Shown here: positions 1 through 5,754 of the stretch, one piece after another | Numbering within the stretch: position 1 is the first letter of the stretch | How the letters are laid out: the number at the start of each line of letters is the position of its first letter | NCBI GenBank assembly: GCA_030825745.1 | Contig: JAPJPH010000065.1 | Location: forward strand, 1 to 5,754 | DNA length: 5,754 nt | Reading direction: 5' to 3' | From: Anaerococcus sp. | GTDB lineage: Bacteria > Bacillota > Clostridia > Tissierellales > Peptoniphilaceae | Made by a program: the position numbers and the translations under genes | The notes under the pieces: model-generated | The model's input: only the letters and a program-made list of their open reading frames with translations | Databases searched by the model: none | What the model was told of the DNA's origin: nothing

Positions 1-647
1 GCAAAAATACTTATGAAGCTAAGGTTATAATAATTTCAACAGGAGCTACTCATAGAAAATTAGGAGTAAAAGGTGAGGACGAATTTGCTAATAGAGGTGT
101 TTCATATTGTGCAACTTGTGATGGTCCCTTTTATCAAGGTCTAGATATTTATGTTGTAGGAGGAGGAGACTCAGCCCTAGAAGAGGCAACATATCTAACT
201 AGATTTGCTAAAAGTGTAAATATAATTCATAGAAGAGATGAGTTTAGAGCTAGTGGTGTAGTAGTAGATAAGGTCAAGGAAGATCCAAAAATAAACTTAA
301 TCCTAGATAGTATCGTTACAGAAATAAAGGGAGATAAAGAAACAAAATCCCTAATTATAGAAAATGTAAAGACAAAAGAGAAAAAAGAAATAAAATCTGA
401 TGATAATTCTCCAATTGGGGTATTTATATTTATAGGATATATACCACAAACAAAAATGTTTGAGGGCAAGGTTGATATGAAAGATGGATACATCAAGACA
501 AATGAGGATATGAAAACAAATATCCCAGGTGTATTTGCAGTTGGTGATACCAGAGAAAAGAAAGTAAGGCAGATGGTCACAGCAGCTGGAGATGGTTGTA
601 CCGCAGCAGTATTAGCCAACAGATATCTAGAAGGAACAAGCTGGTAG
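1..647 (+). CDS. trxB: Thioredoxin reductase (NADPH), 3' part; 5' end outside window
   Basis: This FAD enzyme passes electrons from NADPH to thioredoxin in the cytoplasm. The reading frame begins at base 3 and runs 214 codons to a TAG at 645-647. Visible motifs, numbered from the first full codon, are the redox-active CATCDG (Cys36 and Cys39), the pyridine-nucleotide motif GGGDSALEE (53-61), the HRRDEFRA segment (76-83) typical of NADPH preference, and the C-terminal FAD-contacting GVFAVGD (176-182) with RQ (189-190) and TAAGDG. Family members are about 305-320 residues with the CxxC near residue 136-139, so roughly 100 N-terminal residues, including the first FAD-binding GxGxxG, lie upstream of the window. 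No frameshift or internal stop is seen. The frame contains an internal ATG at 456, but the homology is continuous on both sides of it. No terminator is visible before gap, 69 bases downstream, so readthrough into the glycolytic genes is possible. Confidence 0.95.
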   Translation, partial: KNTYEAKVIIISTGATHRKLGVKGEDEFANRGVSYCATCDGPFYQGLDIYVVGGGDSALEEATYLTRFAKSVNIIHRRDEFRASGVVVDKVKEDPKINLILDSIVTEIKGDKETKSLIIENVKTKEKKEIKSDDNSPIGVFIFIGYIPQTKMFEGKVDMKDGYIKTNEDMKTNIPGVFAVGDTREKKVRQMVTAAGDGCTAAVLANRYLEGTSW

Positions 648-655
648 AAGCTAAG

Positions 656-684
656 TTGACAATATAATAACAATCTAGTAAAGT
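656..684 (+). promoter_or_regulatory. Candidate sigma-A promoter for gap
   Basis: A perfect -35 hexamer TTGACA lies at 656-661. With a 17-base spacer, the -10 position falls on TAAAGT (679-684), which matches TATAAT at four of six positions. Transcription would start around 690, giving a short leader before the gap ribosome binding site AGGAGG (706-711). A perfect TATAAT also occurs at 663-668, but it is only one base from the TTGACA and has no convincing -35 of its own at 16-18 bases, so the two cannot form one promoter. The assignment rests on sequence match only. Confidence 0.5.
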
Positions 685-716
685 TAAAATGTAGAAAGAA
701 TTTATAGGAGGAAATA

Positions 717-1724
717 ATGGCATCAAAAGTAGCAATTAATGGATTCGGAAGAATAGGACGTCTAACACTTAGAAGAATTTCTGAAGTAGAAGATGATATT
801 GAAGTAGTAGCAATTAATGACCTTATAGACAAAAAAGGCCTACTATACGCTTTCAAATATGATACAGCTCAAGGAAGATTTAATGGAGAAGCAGAAGAAA
901 CTGAAGATGGCTTTAGAATAAACGGTAAAGAAATCAAAGTTTTTGCTGAAAGAAATCCAGAAGATTTACCATGGGCAGACCTAGATGTTGATGTTGTTCT
1001 AGAATGTACAGGATTCTTTACAGAAAAAGAAAAAGCTGAAGCTCACATCAAAGCAGGAGCTAAAAAAGTACTAATTTCTGCACCAGGCAAAGGTGATATG
1101 AAAACAATAGTATTTGGAGTTAACCATGAAATACTTGATGGATCTGAAACAGTAACATCAGCAGCAAGTTGTACAACAAACTGTCTAGCTCCAATGGTTA
1201 ATGTACTTTTAAAAGAATTTGGTTTTGTATCTGGACAAATGTCTACAATCCACGCATACACAGCTACCCAAGCTATTCAAGATACACCAGCTACTAAAAA
1301 AGACCTTAGAGGCGGCAGAGCTGCAGCTCAAAATACAATACCAGCATCAACTGGTGCAGCAAAAGCAGTTGGTCTTGTAATTCCAGAAGTAAACGGAAAA
1401 ATTGATGGTTCAGCTTTAAGAGTTCCAACAATAACAGGATCTATCACAGAGCTATACTCAGTACTTGATAAAAAAGTAACTGTTGATGAAGTAAATGAAG
1501 CAATGAAAAAATATGAATCAGATTCATTTGCATATAACGAAGATGATATAGTATCAAGCGACATCATAGGATACCCAGCAGGTTCAGTATTCGATTCTAA
1601 ACTAACAAAGGTAGTGGAAGGTGAAGATGGGACTCAAGTTGTAAAAACAGTTGCTTGGTATGATAACGAAGCAGGATATGTATCTAATCTAGTTAGAACA
1701 CTTGATTATTTAGCAAATCTTTAA
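717..1724 (+). CDS. gap: Type I glyceraldehyde-3-phosphate dehydrogenase
   Basis: The enzyme oxidises and phosphorylates glyceraldehyde-3-phosphate to 1,3-bisphosphoglycerate with NAD+ in cytosolic glycolysis. At 335 residues it is the normal length. The N-terminal Rossmann domain has NGFGRIGR (8-15) and an acidic residue after the second strand (IND, Asp35), which fits NAD rather than NADP use. The catalytic Cys152 lies in AASCTTNC and the partner His179 in STIHAYT. Phosphate-site residues include Arg235 (ALRVPT), and the C-terminal WYDNEAGY (314-321) is intact. The start is fixed by AGGAGG at 706-711, five bases before the ATG, and by the match to the family N-terminus. The S-loop (about 180-210) reads [22 protein letters not shown], unlike the GDQ, RRARA, IVPNSTG form I recall from many Gram-positive GapA proteins. 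An attenuator-like terminator follows directly, so gap may be transcribed in excess of pgk-tpiA-eno. No cggR repressor gene precedes it. Confidence 0.98.
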   Translation: MASKVAINGFGRIGRLTLRRISEVEDDIEVVAINDLIDKKGLLYAFKYDTAQGRFNGEAEETEDGFRINGKEIKVFAERNPEDLPWADLDVDVVLECTGFFTEKEKAEAHIKAGAKKVLISAPGKGDMKTIVFGVNHEILDGSETVTSAASCTTNCLAPMVNVLLKEFGFVSGQMSTIHAYTATQAIQDTPATKKDLRGGRAAAQNTIPASTGAAKAVGLVIPEVNGKIDGSALRVPTITGSITELYSVLDKKVTVDEVNEAMKKYESDSFAYNEDDIVSSDIIGYPAGSVFDSKLTKVVEGEDGTQVVKTVAWYDNEAGYVSNLVRTLDYLANL

Positions 1725-1748
1725 AGTTATTTAAGGCGAGAAATAACT
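1725..1748 (+). promoter_or_regulatory. Upstream hairpin competing with the gap-pgk terminator (possible antiterminator)
   Basis: Immediately after the gap stop codon, AGTTATTT (1725-1732) is the exact reverse complement of AAATAACT (1741-1748). The loop between them is the 8-base AAGGCGAG (1733-1740), which is itself the left arm of the terminator. Forming this 8-bp, mostly A-U hairpin therefore prevents the terminator stem, and the reverse. The pairing is read directly from the sequence; a regulatory role is inference. The hairpin is weaker than the terminator but would emerge first during transcription. It sits within reach of a ribosome stopped at the gap TAA. Confidence 0.5.
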
Positions 1749-1760
1749 CTCGCCTTTTTT
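1733..1760 (+). terminator. Intrinsic terminator or attenuator between gap and pgk
   Basis: AAGGCGAG (1733-1740) pairs perfectly with CTCGCCTT (1749-1756). One further A-T pair (1741/1748) gives a 9-bp stem with a six-base loop. The run TTTTTT at 1755-1760 follows or overlaps the stem base. Because pgk starts only about 20 bases later and I see no strong promoter in between, complete termination would silence pgk-tpiA-eno. Partial termination, or processing that leaves a stable 3' hairpin on a gap transcript, is more plausible. Confidence 0.8.
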
Positions 1761-1781
1761 AACGGAAAATATGAGGTTGAT

Positions 1782-2978
1782 ATGAATAAAAAAACAGTAA
1801 AAGATATAGATGTTAACGGAAAAAAAGTATTAGTTAGATGTGACTTTAACGTTCCTCTATCTAAAGAAAATGCTGGTGAAATTGCAGATGATACAAGAAT
1901 AAAAGCTGCCCTATCAACTATAGACTATCTTTTAGAAAATAATGCCAAGGTTATTTTAATTAGCCACTTAGGTAGACCTAAGGGTGAAGCAAAAAAAGAA
2001 TTTTCCTTAGAACCTGTTGCAAATTGGTTAAAAGATCATTATAAAGATAAATTTAGCTTTTTTGCCTCAGATGTAGTTGTAGATGAAGATGTATCTAAAA
2101 AAGTAGATCAATTACAAGAAGGAGAACTTGCCTTACTTGAAAATACAAGATTTGTTGCTGGGGAAACCAAAAATGACCCTGAATTTTCAAAAAAATTAGC
2201 ATCTCTAGCAGATATTTTTGTTAATGATGCTTTTGGAACAAGTCATAGGGCTCATAGTTCAAATGTGGGTGTAGCTAGCATATTACCATCAGCTATAGGA
2301 TTTTTAATTGAAAAAGAAATAGAAGTTATGGGATCTGCTCTAGAAGATCCAAAACATCCTTTTGTATCAATTTTAGGAGGAGCCAAGGTATCTGATAAAA
2401 TTGGTGTTATAGAAAATCTAATAACAAAAGTTGATACAATCTTAATAGGTGGAGGTATGGCATATACCTTCTTAAAGGCACAGGGAAAAGAAATAGGAAA
2501 ATCATTACTAGAAGAAGATAAGATGGACTTATCCCTAGAACTCATAAAAAAAGCAAAAGATAATAATGTTGAGATCCTTCTACCAATTGATGTAGTTATA
2601 GCTGATGATATAAAACCTGGTATAGAAACAGAAGTAGTTGATATAGACTCTATCCCAAAAGATAAAGAGGCATTGGATATAGGAGATAAGACATCTAAAC
2701 TATTTGCATCAAAAATTAAAGATGCAAAAACGGTAGTTTGGAATGGACCAATGGGTGTATTTGAAATAAAAGAATTTGCAAATGGTACAAATGCAGTTGC
2801 CAAGGCTCTTGCAGAATCTGATGCTACTTCAATAGTAGGTGGAGGAGATAGTGCATTAGCTATAGAACTTGCTGGACTTAAAGATGAAATCACCCATGTA
2901 TCTACTGGTGGAGGAGCCTCACTAGAATTTTTAGAGGGTAAGGATCTTCCAGGAATTTCATCTATCGAAGATAAGTAA
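1782..2978 (+). CDS. pgk: Phosphoglycerate kinase
   Basis: The enzyme transfers phosphate from 1,3-bisphosphoglycerate to ADP, the first ATP-yielding step of glycolysis. At 398 residues it is full length. The N-terminal domain shows the PGK signature VLVRCDFNVPL (16-26, with Asp21 and Asn23), Arg39, SHLGRPKG (61-68, His62 and Arg65), Arg123 in NTRF, and HRAHSS (155-160), which together form the 3-phosphoglycerate basic patch. The C-terminal nucleotide domain has GGAKVSDK (199-206), the GGGMA turn, WNGPMGVFE (320-328), GGGDSA (353-358) and STGGGAS (374-380). The start follows a weak ribosome site (GAGGT, 1773-1777), noticeably poorer than those of gap, tpiA and eno. Together with the preceding attenuator, this suggests lower expression than gap. 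tpiA follows after nine bases, so co-transcription with it is nearly certain. Confidence 0.98.
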   Translation: MNKKTVKDIDVNGKKVLVRCDFNVPLSKENAGEIADDTRIKAALSTIDYLLENNAKVILISHLGRPKGEAKKEFSLEPVANWLKDHYKDKFSFFASDVVVDEDVSKKVDQLQEGELALLENTRFVAGETKNDPEFSKKLASLADIFVNDAFGTSHRAHSSNVGVASILPSAIGFLIEKEIEVMGSALEDPKHPFVSILGGAKVSDKIGVIENLITKVDTILIGGGMAYTFLKAQGKEIGKSLLEEDKMDLSLELIKKAKDNNVEILLPIDVVIADDIKPGIETEVVDIDSIPKDKEALDIGDKTSKLFASKIKDAKTVVWNGPMGVFEIKEFANGTNAVAKALAESDATSIVGGGDSALAIELAGLKDEITHVSTGGGASLEFLEGKDLPGISSIEDK

Positions 2979-2984
2979 GGAGAT
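2976..2984 (+). promoter_or_regulatory. tpiA ribosome binding site overlapping the pgk stop codon
   Basis: TAAGGAGAT joins the pgk stop codon (TAA, 2976-2978) to GGAG, five bases before the tpiA ATG. A ribosome finishing pgk therefore stands on the tpiA initiation site, the usual geometry for translational coupling or reinitiation. The same nine bases recur at the tpiA-eno junction. Confidence 0.85.
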
Positions 2985-2987
2985 ATA

Positions 2988-3740
2988 ATGCGTAAAAGTG
3001 TAATTGTAGGTAATTGGAAAATGAATAAAACTCCTAGTGAAGCTAAAAGTTTACTAGAAGAGATAAGAAAATTAGACCTAGATGAAAATGTAGAATCTGG
3101 GATATGTGCCCCAGCTATTGACTTAACTATAGCTAGTGATATTTTAAAAGATACAAATGTAGGATTTGGTGCACAAAATATGTATTTTGAAGAAAATGGA
3201 GCCTACACAGGAGAAATTTCTCCAACTATGCTTAAGGATATAGATGCCAAATATGTAATCCTAGGCCACTCTGAAAGACGCGAATATTTTAAAGAAGGTG
3301 ATGATCTAATAAATAAAAAAGTTAAATCAGCACTTGAACATGACCTAGTACCTATCCTATGTTGTGGTGAAACTCTTGAAGAAAGAGAAAACAACTTTGA
3401 AAAAGCAAAAGTTAAAAATCAAATAGAAAAAGATCTAGAAGATGTATCAAAAGAAGACATAGAAAAAGTAATTATAGCTTATGAACCAATATGGGCTATT
3501 GGAACTGGAAAAACTGCTTCTAGTGAAGATGCAGATTCAATGTGTGGATATATAAGATCTTTAATTGAAGAAAAATATGGCAAGGATGCTAGTGAAAAAA
3601 TTAGAATTCAATATGGTGGATCTGTCAAACCAGCCAATGTTAAAGAACTTATGGCAAAGGAAAATATTGATGGAGCCTTAGTAGGTGGAGCATCATTAAA
3701 AGCAGAAGATTTCTCACAACTAGTAAATTATAACAAATAA
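2988..3740 (+). CDS. tpiA: Triosephosphate isomerase
   Basis: The enzyme interconverts dihydroxyacetone phosphate and glyceraldehyde-3-phosphate, feeding gap. The 250-residue product has the standard length of a single TIM barrel. Visible active-site elements are GNWKMN (8-13, with Asn9 and Lys11), the electrophile His94 in ILGHSERR, the general base Glu166 in AYEPIWAIGTG, whose following residues form the mobile lid (about 167-177), and the phosphate-binding QYGGSVKP (208-215) and GALVGGASL (229-237). The GAQNM segment (61-65) and GAYTGEISP (71-79) match the dimer-interface loop region of the family. The start is set by the ribosome site overlapping the pgk stop, and the MRKSVIVGNWKMN beginning agrees with family N-termini. 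The gene lies inside the pgk-tpiA-eno unit with no internal promoter or terminator visible. In many Firmicutes gpmI would follow tpiA; here eno follows after ten bases. Confidence 0.98.
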   Translation: MRKSVIVGNWKMNKTPSEAKSLLEEIRKLDLDENVESGICAPAIDLTIASDILKDTNVGFGAQNMYFEENGAYTGEISPTMLKDIDAKYVILGHSERREYFKEGDDLINKKVKSALEHDLVPILCCGETLEERENNFEKAKVKNQIEKDLEDVSKEDIEKVIIAYEPIWAIGTGKTASSEDADSMCGYIRSLIEEKYGKDASEKIRIQYGGSVKPANVKELMAKENIDGALVGGASLKAEDFSQLVNYNK

Positions 3741-3746
3741 GGAGAT
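3738..3746 (+). promoter_or_regulatory. eno ribosome binding site overlapping the tpiA stop codon
   Basis: TAAGGAGAT again fuses a stop codon (tpiA TAA, 3738-3740) to the Shine-Dalgarno GGAG, six bases before the eno ATG. This is the same nonamer as at the pgk-tpiA junction and points to coupled, balanced translation of the three enzymes. Confidence 0.85.
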
Positions 3747-3750
3747 TTAA

Positions 3751-5046
<1,296 letters not shown>

Positions 5047-5053
5047 TTTATTT

Positions 5054-5088
5054 AACCTAGTAAGTTATATTTGCTTGCTAGGTTTTTT
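5054..5088 (+). terminator. Intrinsic terminator after eno
   Basis: AACCTAGTAAG (5054-5064) pairs with CTTGCTAGGTT (5074-5084) over 11 positions, ten Watson-Crick and one G-U (5061/5077), around a nine-base AT-rich loop. TTTTTT spans 5083-5088. This is the expected end of the pgk-tpiA-eno transcript and separates it from the independently promoted secG. Confidence 0.88.
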
Positions 5089-5129
5089 ACATAAATGATA
5101 ATGGGTATTATAAATATAAGCGTTATTTA

Positions 5130-5158
5130 TTGAAATTTAAGTCTATTTATGGTATTAT
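5130..5158 (+). promoter_or_regulatory. Sigma-A promoter for secG with extended -10
   Basis: TTGAAA (5130-5135) and TATTAT (5153-5158) each match the consensus hexamers at five of six positions and are separated by exactly 17 bases. A TGG triplet directly precedes the -10 (5150-5152), giving the TGn extended element. The start point would be near 5164-5166, leaving a leader of about 20 bases before the secG ATG. This is the best promoter in the window by sequence. Confidence 0.78.
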
Positions 5159-5185
5159 CTATAAGTATGAATCGGAGGTGTCTAT

Positions 5186-5413
5186 ATGAATAGTTTCTTA
5201 GCAGTCATTTTAGTTCTTGCTGCCGTAGTTATAGTAGTTGCTGTAACCTTGCAAGATCCAAAAACAGACGGACTAGGAGCATTATCAGGAACTCAAACTA
5301 ATGTTTTTGGTAGAAGTGCTCATAGATCTAAAAATGAAATGTTAGATAAGGTTGCTATAGCTGGCGGAGTAGTTTTATTTTTAGCTAGCCTAATAATGGT
5401 AGCAATTAACTAG
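5186..5413 (+). CDS. secG: Protein translocase subunit SecG
   Basis: SecG is the small accessory subunit of the SecYEG channel in the cytoplasmic membrane and assists SecA-driven export. The 75-residue product has the family shape: a hydrophobic helix at about 3-22, a polar loop at about 23-54, and a second helix at about 55-73. The loop carries the hallmark LQDPKTDGLGALSG (22-35) followed by the NVFGR (39-43) segment, which is the most conserved part of the family and faces the cytoplasm. The start is set by GGAGGTG at 5174-5180, five bases before the ATG. The gene has its own promoter and lies between two terminators, so it can be expressed separately from glycolysis. secG directly before rnr is a conserved Gram-positive arrangement, often continuing to smpB and ssrA outside this window. 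Confidence 0.95.
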   Translation: MNSFLAVILVLAAVVIVVAVTLQDPKTDGLGALSGTQTNVFGRSAHRSKNEMLDKVAIAGGVVLFLASLIMVAIN

Positions 5414-5415
5414 AT

Positions 5416-5447
5416 AGGGGTAGGCTTTTATAGCTAACCTCTTTTTT
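5416..5447 (+). terminator. Imperfect intrinsic terminator between secG and rnr
   Basis: AGGGGTAGGCT (5416-5426) folds on AGCTAACCTCT (5432-5442) with eight Watson-Crick pairs, two G-U pairs (5418/5440, 5423/5435) and one A-A mismatch (5422/5436), around a five-base loop. It is followed by TTTTTT (5442-5447). The mismatch and wobble pairs, and the lack of an evident promoter before rnr, suggest partial rather than full termination. Confidence 0.68.
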
Positions 5448-5458
5448 AATATAGACAT

Positions 5459-5464
5459 AGGGGG
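5459..5464 (+). promoter_or_regulatory. Non-canonical ribosome binding site of rnr
   Basis: AGGGGG lies six bases before the rnr ATG and is the only purine-rich site available. It matches the anti-Shine-Dalgarno less well than the AGGAGG-type sites of the neighbouring genes, so rnr is probably translated at a lower rate. No earlier in-frame start exists: the frame hits TAA at 5447-5449. Confidence 0.65.
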
Positions 5465-5470
5465 AAATCA

Positions 5471-5754
5471 ATGAATTTAAAAGAGCTTATATTAAATATA
5501 GTAACGGAAAAAGACTATGAGCCAATTACCTTACAAGAACTAAATAAATTCCTAAGGGTAGATAAATATACAAAAGATTCTGTAAAAGATATAATAAAAC
5601 AACTAGAAAAAGAAAATAAAATTAGAATATCCCATAAAGGAAAGATAATTCCTTTAAGTTTTGATCAACTAAAGCTTATAGGAAAAATAAGTCTAAGCCA
5701 AGGAGGATATGGATTTTTCATATCAGATGAAAAAGATTTTGATGATGTATATAT
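5471..5754 (+). CDS. rnr: Ribonuclease R, 5' part; runs off window end
   Basis: Ninety-four complete codons are present and the frame is open to the window edge. RNase R is a processive 3'-5' exoribonuclease of the RNB (RNase II) family that degrades structured RNA and takes part in rRNA and tmRNA-related quality control. Residues 1-60 look like the N-terminal winged-helix domain: an amphipathic first helix, YEPITLQEL (16-24), a second helix ending in IIKQLEKENKI, and the short basic HKGKIIPL that usually precedes the first cold-shock domain. Residues 69-94 begin that domain (LIGKISLSQGGYGFFIS, then DFDDVY), matching the family pattern G-K-x-GxGF followed by DvfI. The catalytic RNB domain and S1 domain lie downstream and cannot be checked. 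Identification is strengthened by its place directly after secG. Other OB-fold proteins could share the G-x-GF pattern, but not this domain order and context. Confidence 0.88.
   Translation, partial: MNLKELILNIVTEKDYEPITLQELNKFLRVDKYTKDSVKDIIKQLEKENKIRISHKGKIIPLSFDQLKLIGKISLSQGGYGFFISDEKDFDDVY

Noticed and set aside
456..647. Short plus-strand gene starting at ATG 456
   Set aside because: It is simply the C-terminal part of trxB: the same frame is open back to base 3 and carries continuous thioredoxin reductase homology.
227..856. Long open frame on the minus strand (209 codons) across the trxB end and gap start
   Set aside because: It lies antisense to two clearly conserved genes, has no ribosome site that I can defend, and its translation is a Ser/Phe/Ile/Thr-rich string with no recognisable motif. 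It is a by-product of codon use on the plus strand.
1771..1785. Four-codon mini-ORF (ATG AGG TTG ATA TGA) whose stop overlaps the pgk start
   Set aside because: It has no convincing ribosome site, and its first codons are the purine-rich ribosome site of pgk itself. It most likely arises by chance.
2252..2893. Long open frame on the minus strand (213 codons) inside pgk
   Set aside because: It is entirely antisense to the pgk nucleotide domain, has composition typical of an antisense shadow and no domain signature. The smaller minus-strand frames in gap, tpiA and eno were rejected for the same reason.
5096..5113. ATAAT-gggt-ATTAT inverted repeat resembling a PerR/Fur box upstream of secG
   Set aside because: The half-sites are separated by four bases rather than the single base of the PerR consensus. 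The repeat is AT-only and 5 bp long, so it is expected often in this composition.
5167..5193. ATG near the predicted secG transcription start opening an eight-codon ORF that overlaps the secG start
   Set aside because: It could be a leaderless start only if transcription begins at almost exactly 5165-5167. It has no Shine-Dalgarno sequence, and the ORF simply runs over the secG ribosome site.

Overview
The window is one strand-uniform stretch of AT-rich DNA from a low-GC Gram-positive (Firmicutes-type) bacterium. It carries central-metabolism genes with strong purine-rich Shine-Dalgarno sequences and AGA/ATA-rich codon use. The order is trxB (3' part), gap, pgk, tpiA, eno, secG, rnr (5' part). 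The glycolytic cluster followed by secG-rnr is a Firmicutes arrangement. The codon bias and the trxB neighbour make an anaerobic coccus of the Tissierellia/Peptoniphilaceae kind (Anaerococcus, Peptoniphilus, Finegoldia) my best guess, but that is inference and cannot be proven without a search.

Layout. Positions 1-647 hold the C-terminal two thirds of an NADPH thioredoxin reductase. A 69-base gap with a candidate promoter leads into gap (717-1724). A compact intrinsic terminator or attenuator lies between gap and pgk (1725-1760). It is built from four contiguous 8-base segments in an A-B-A'-B' order that allows two mutually exclusive hairpins. Next come pgk (1782-2978), tpiA (2988-3740) and eno (3751-5046), joined by 9- and 10-base gaps in which each upstream stop codon is part of the next ribosome binding site. 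A good terminator closes eno (5054-5088). secG (5186-5413) has its own well-formed promoter (5130-5158). It is followed by an imperfect terminator (5416-5447) and then the start of rnr (5471 to the window end). No gene-free stretch exceeds about 140 bases.

Function. gap, pgk, tpiA and eno encode four of the enzymes of lower glycolysis: interconversion of triose phosphates, the NAD-linked oxidation of glyceraldehyde-3-phosphate, the first substrate-level ATP step, and formation of phosphoenolpyruvate. Phosphoglycerate mutase, which in many relatives sits between tpiA and eno, is absent here, and so is a cggR-type repressor before gap. The intergenic hairpins suggest that the transcript is partitioned into gap / pgk-tpiA-eno / secG / rnr segments with unequal expression. 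SecG is a small subunit of the Sec translocon and RNase R is a 3'-5' exoribonuclease. Their pairing is a conserved Gram-positive neighbourhood rather than part of glycolysis.

The genes themselves are ordinary and all the visible catalytic residues are present. I see no mobile element, CRISPR array, tRNA, rRNA or new system. The signals most worth a second look are RNA structures in the intergenic regions, above all the gap-pgk attenuator-like element.
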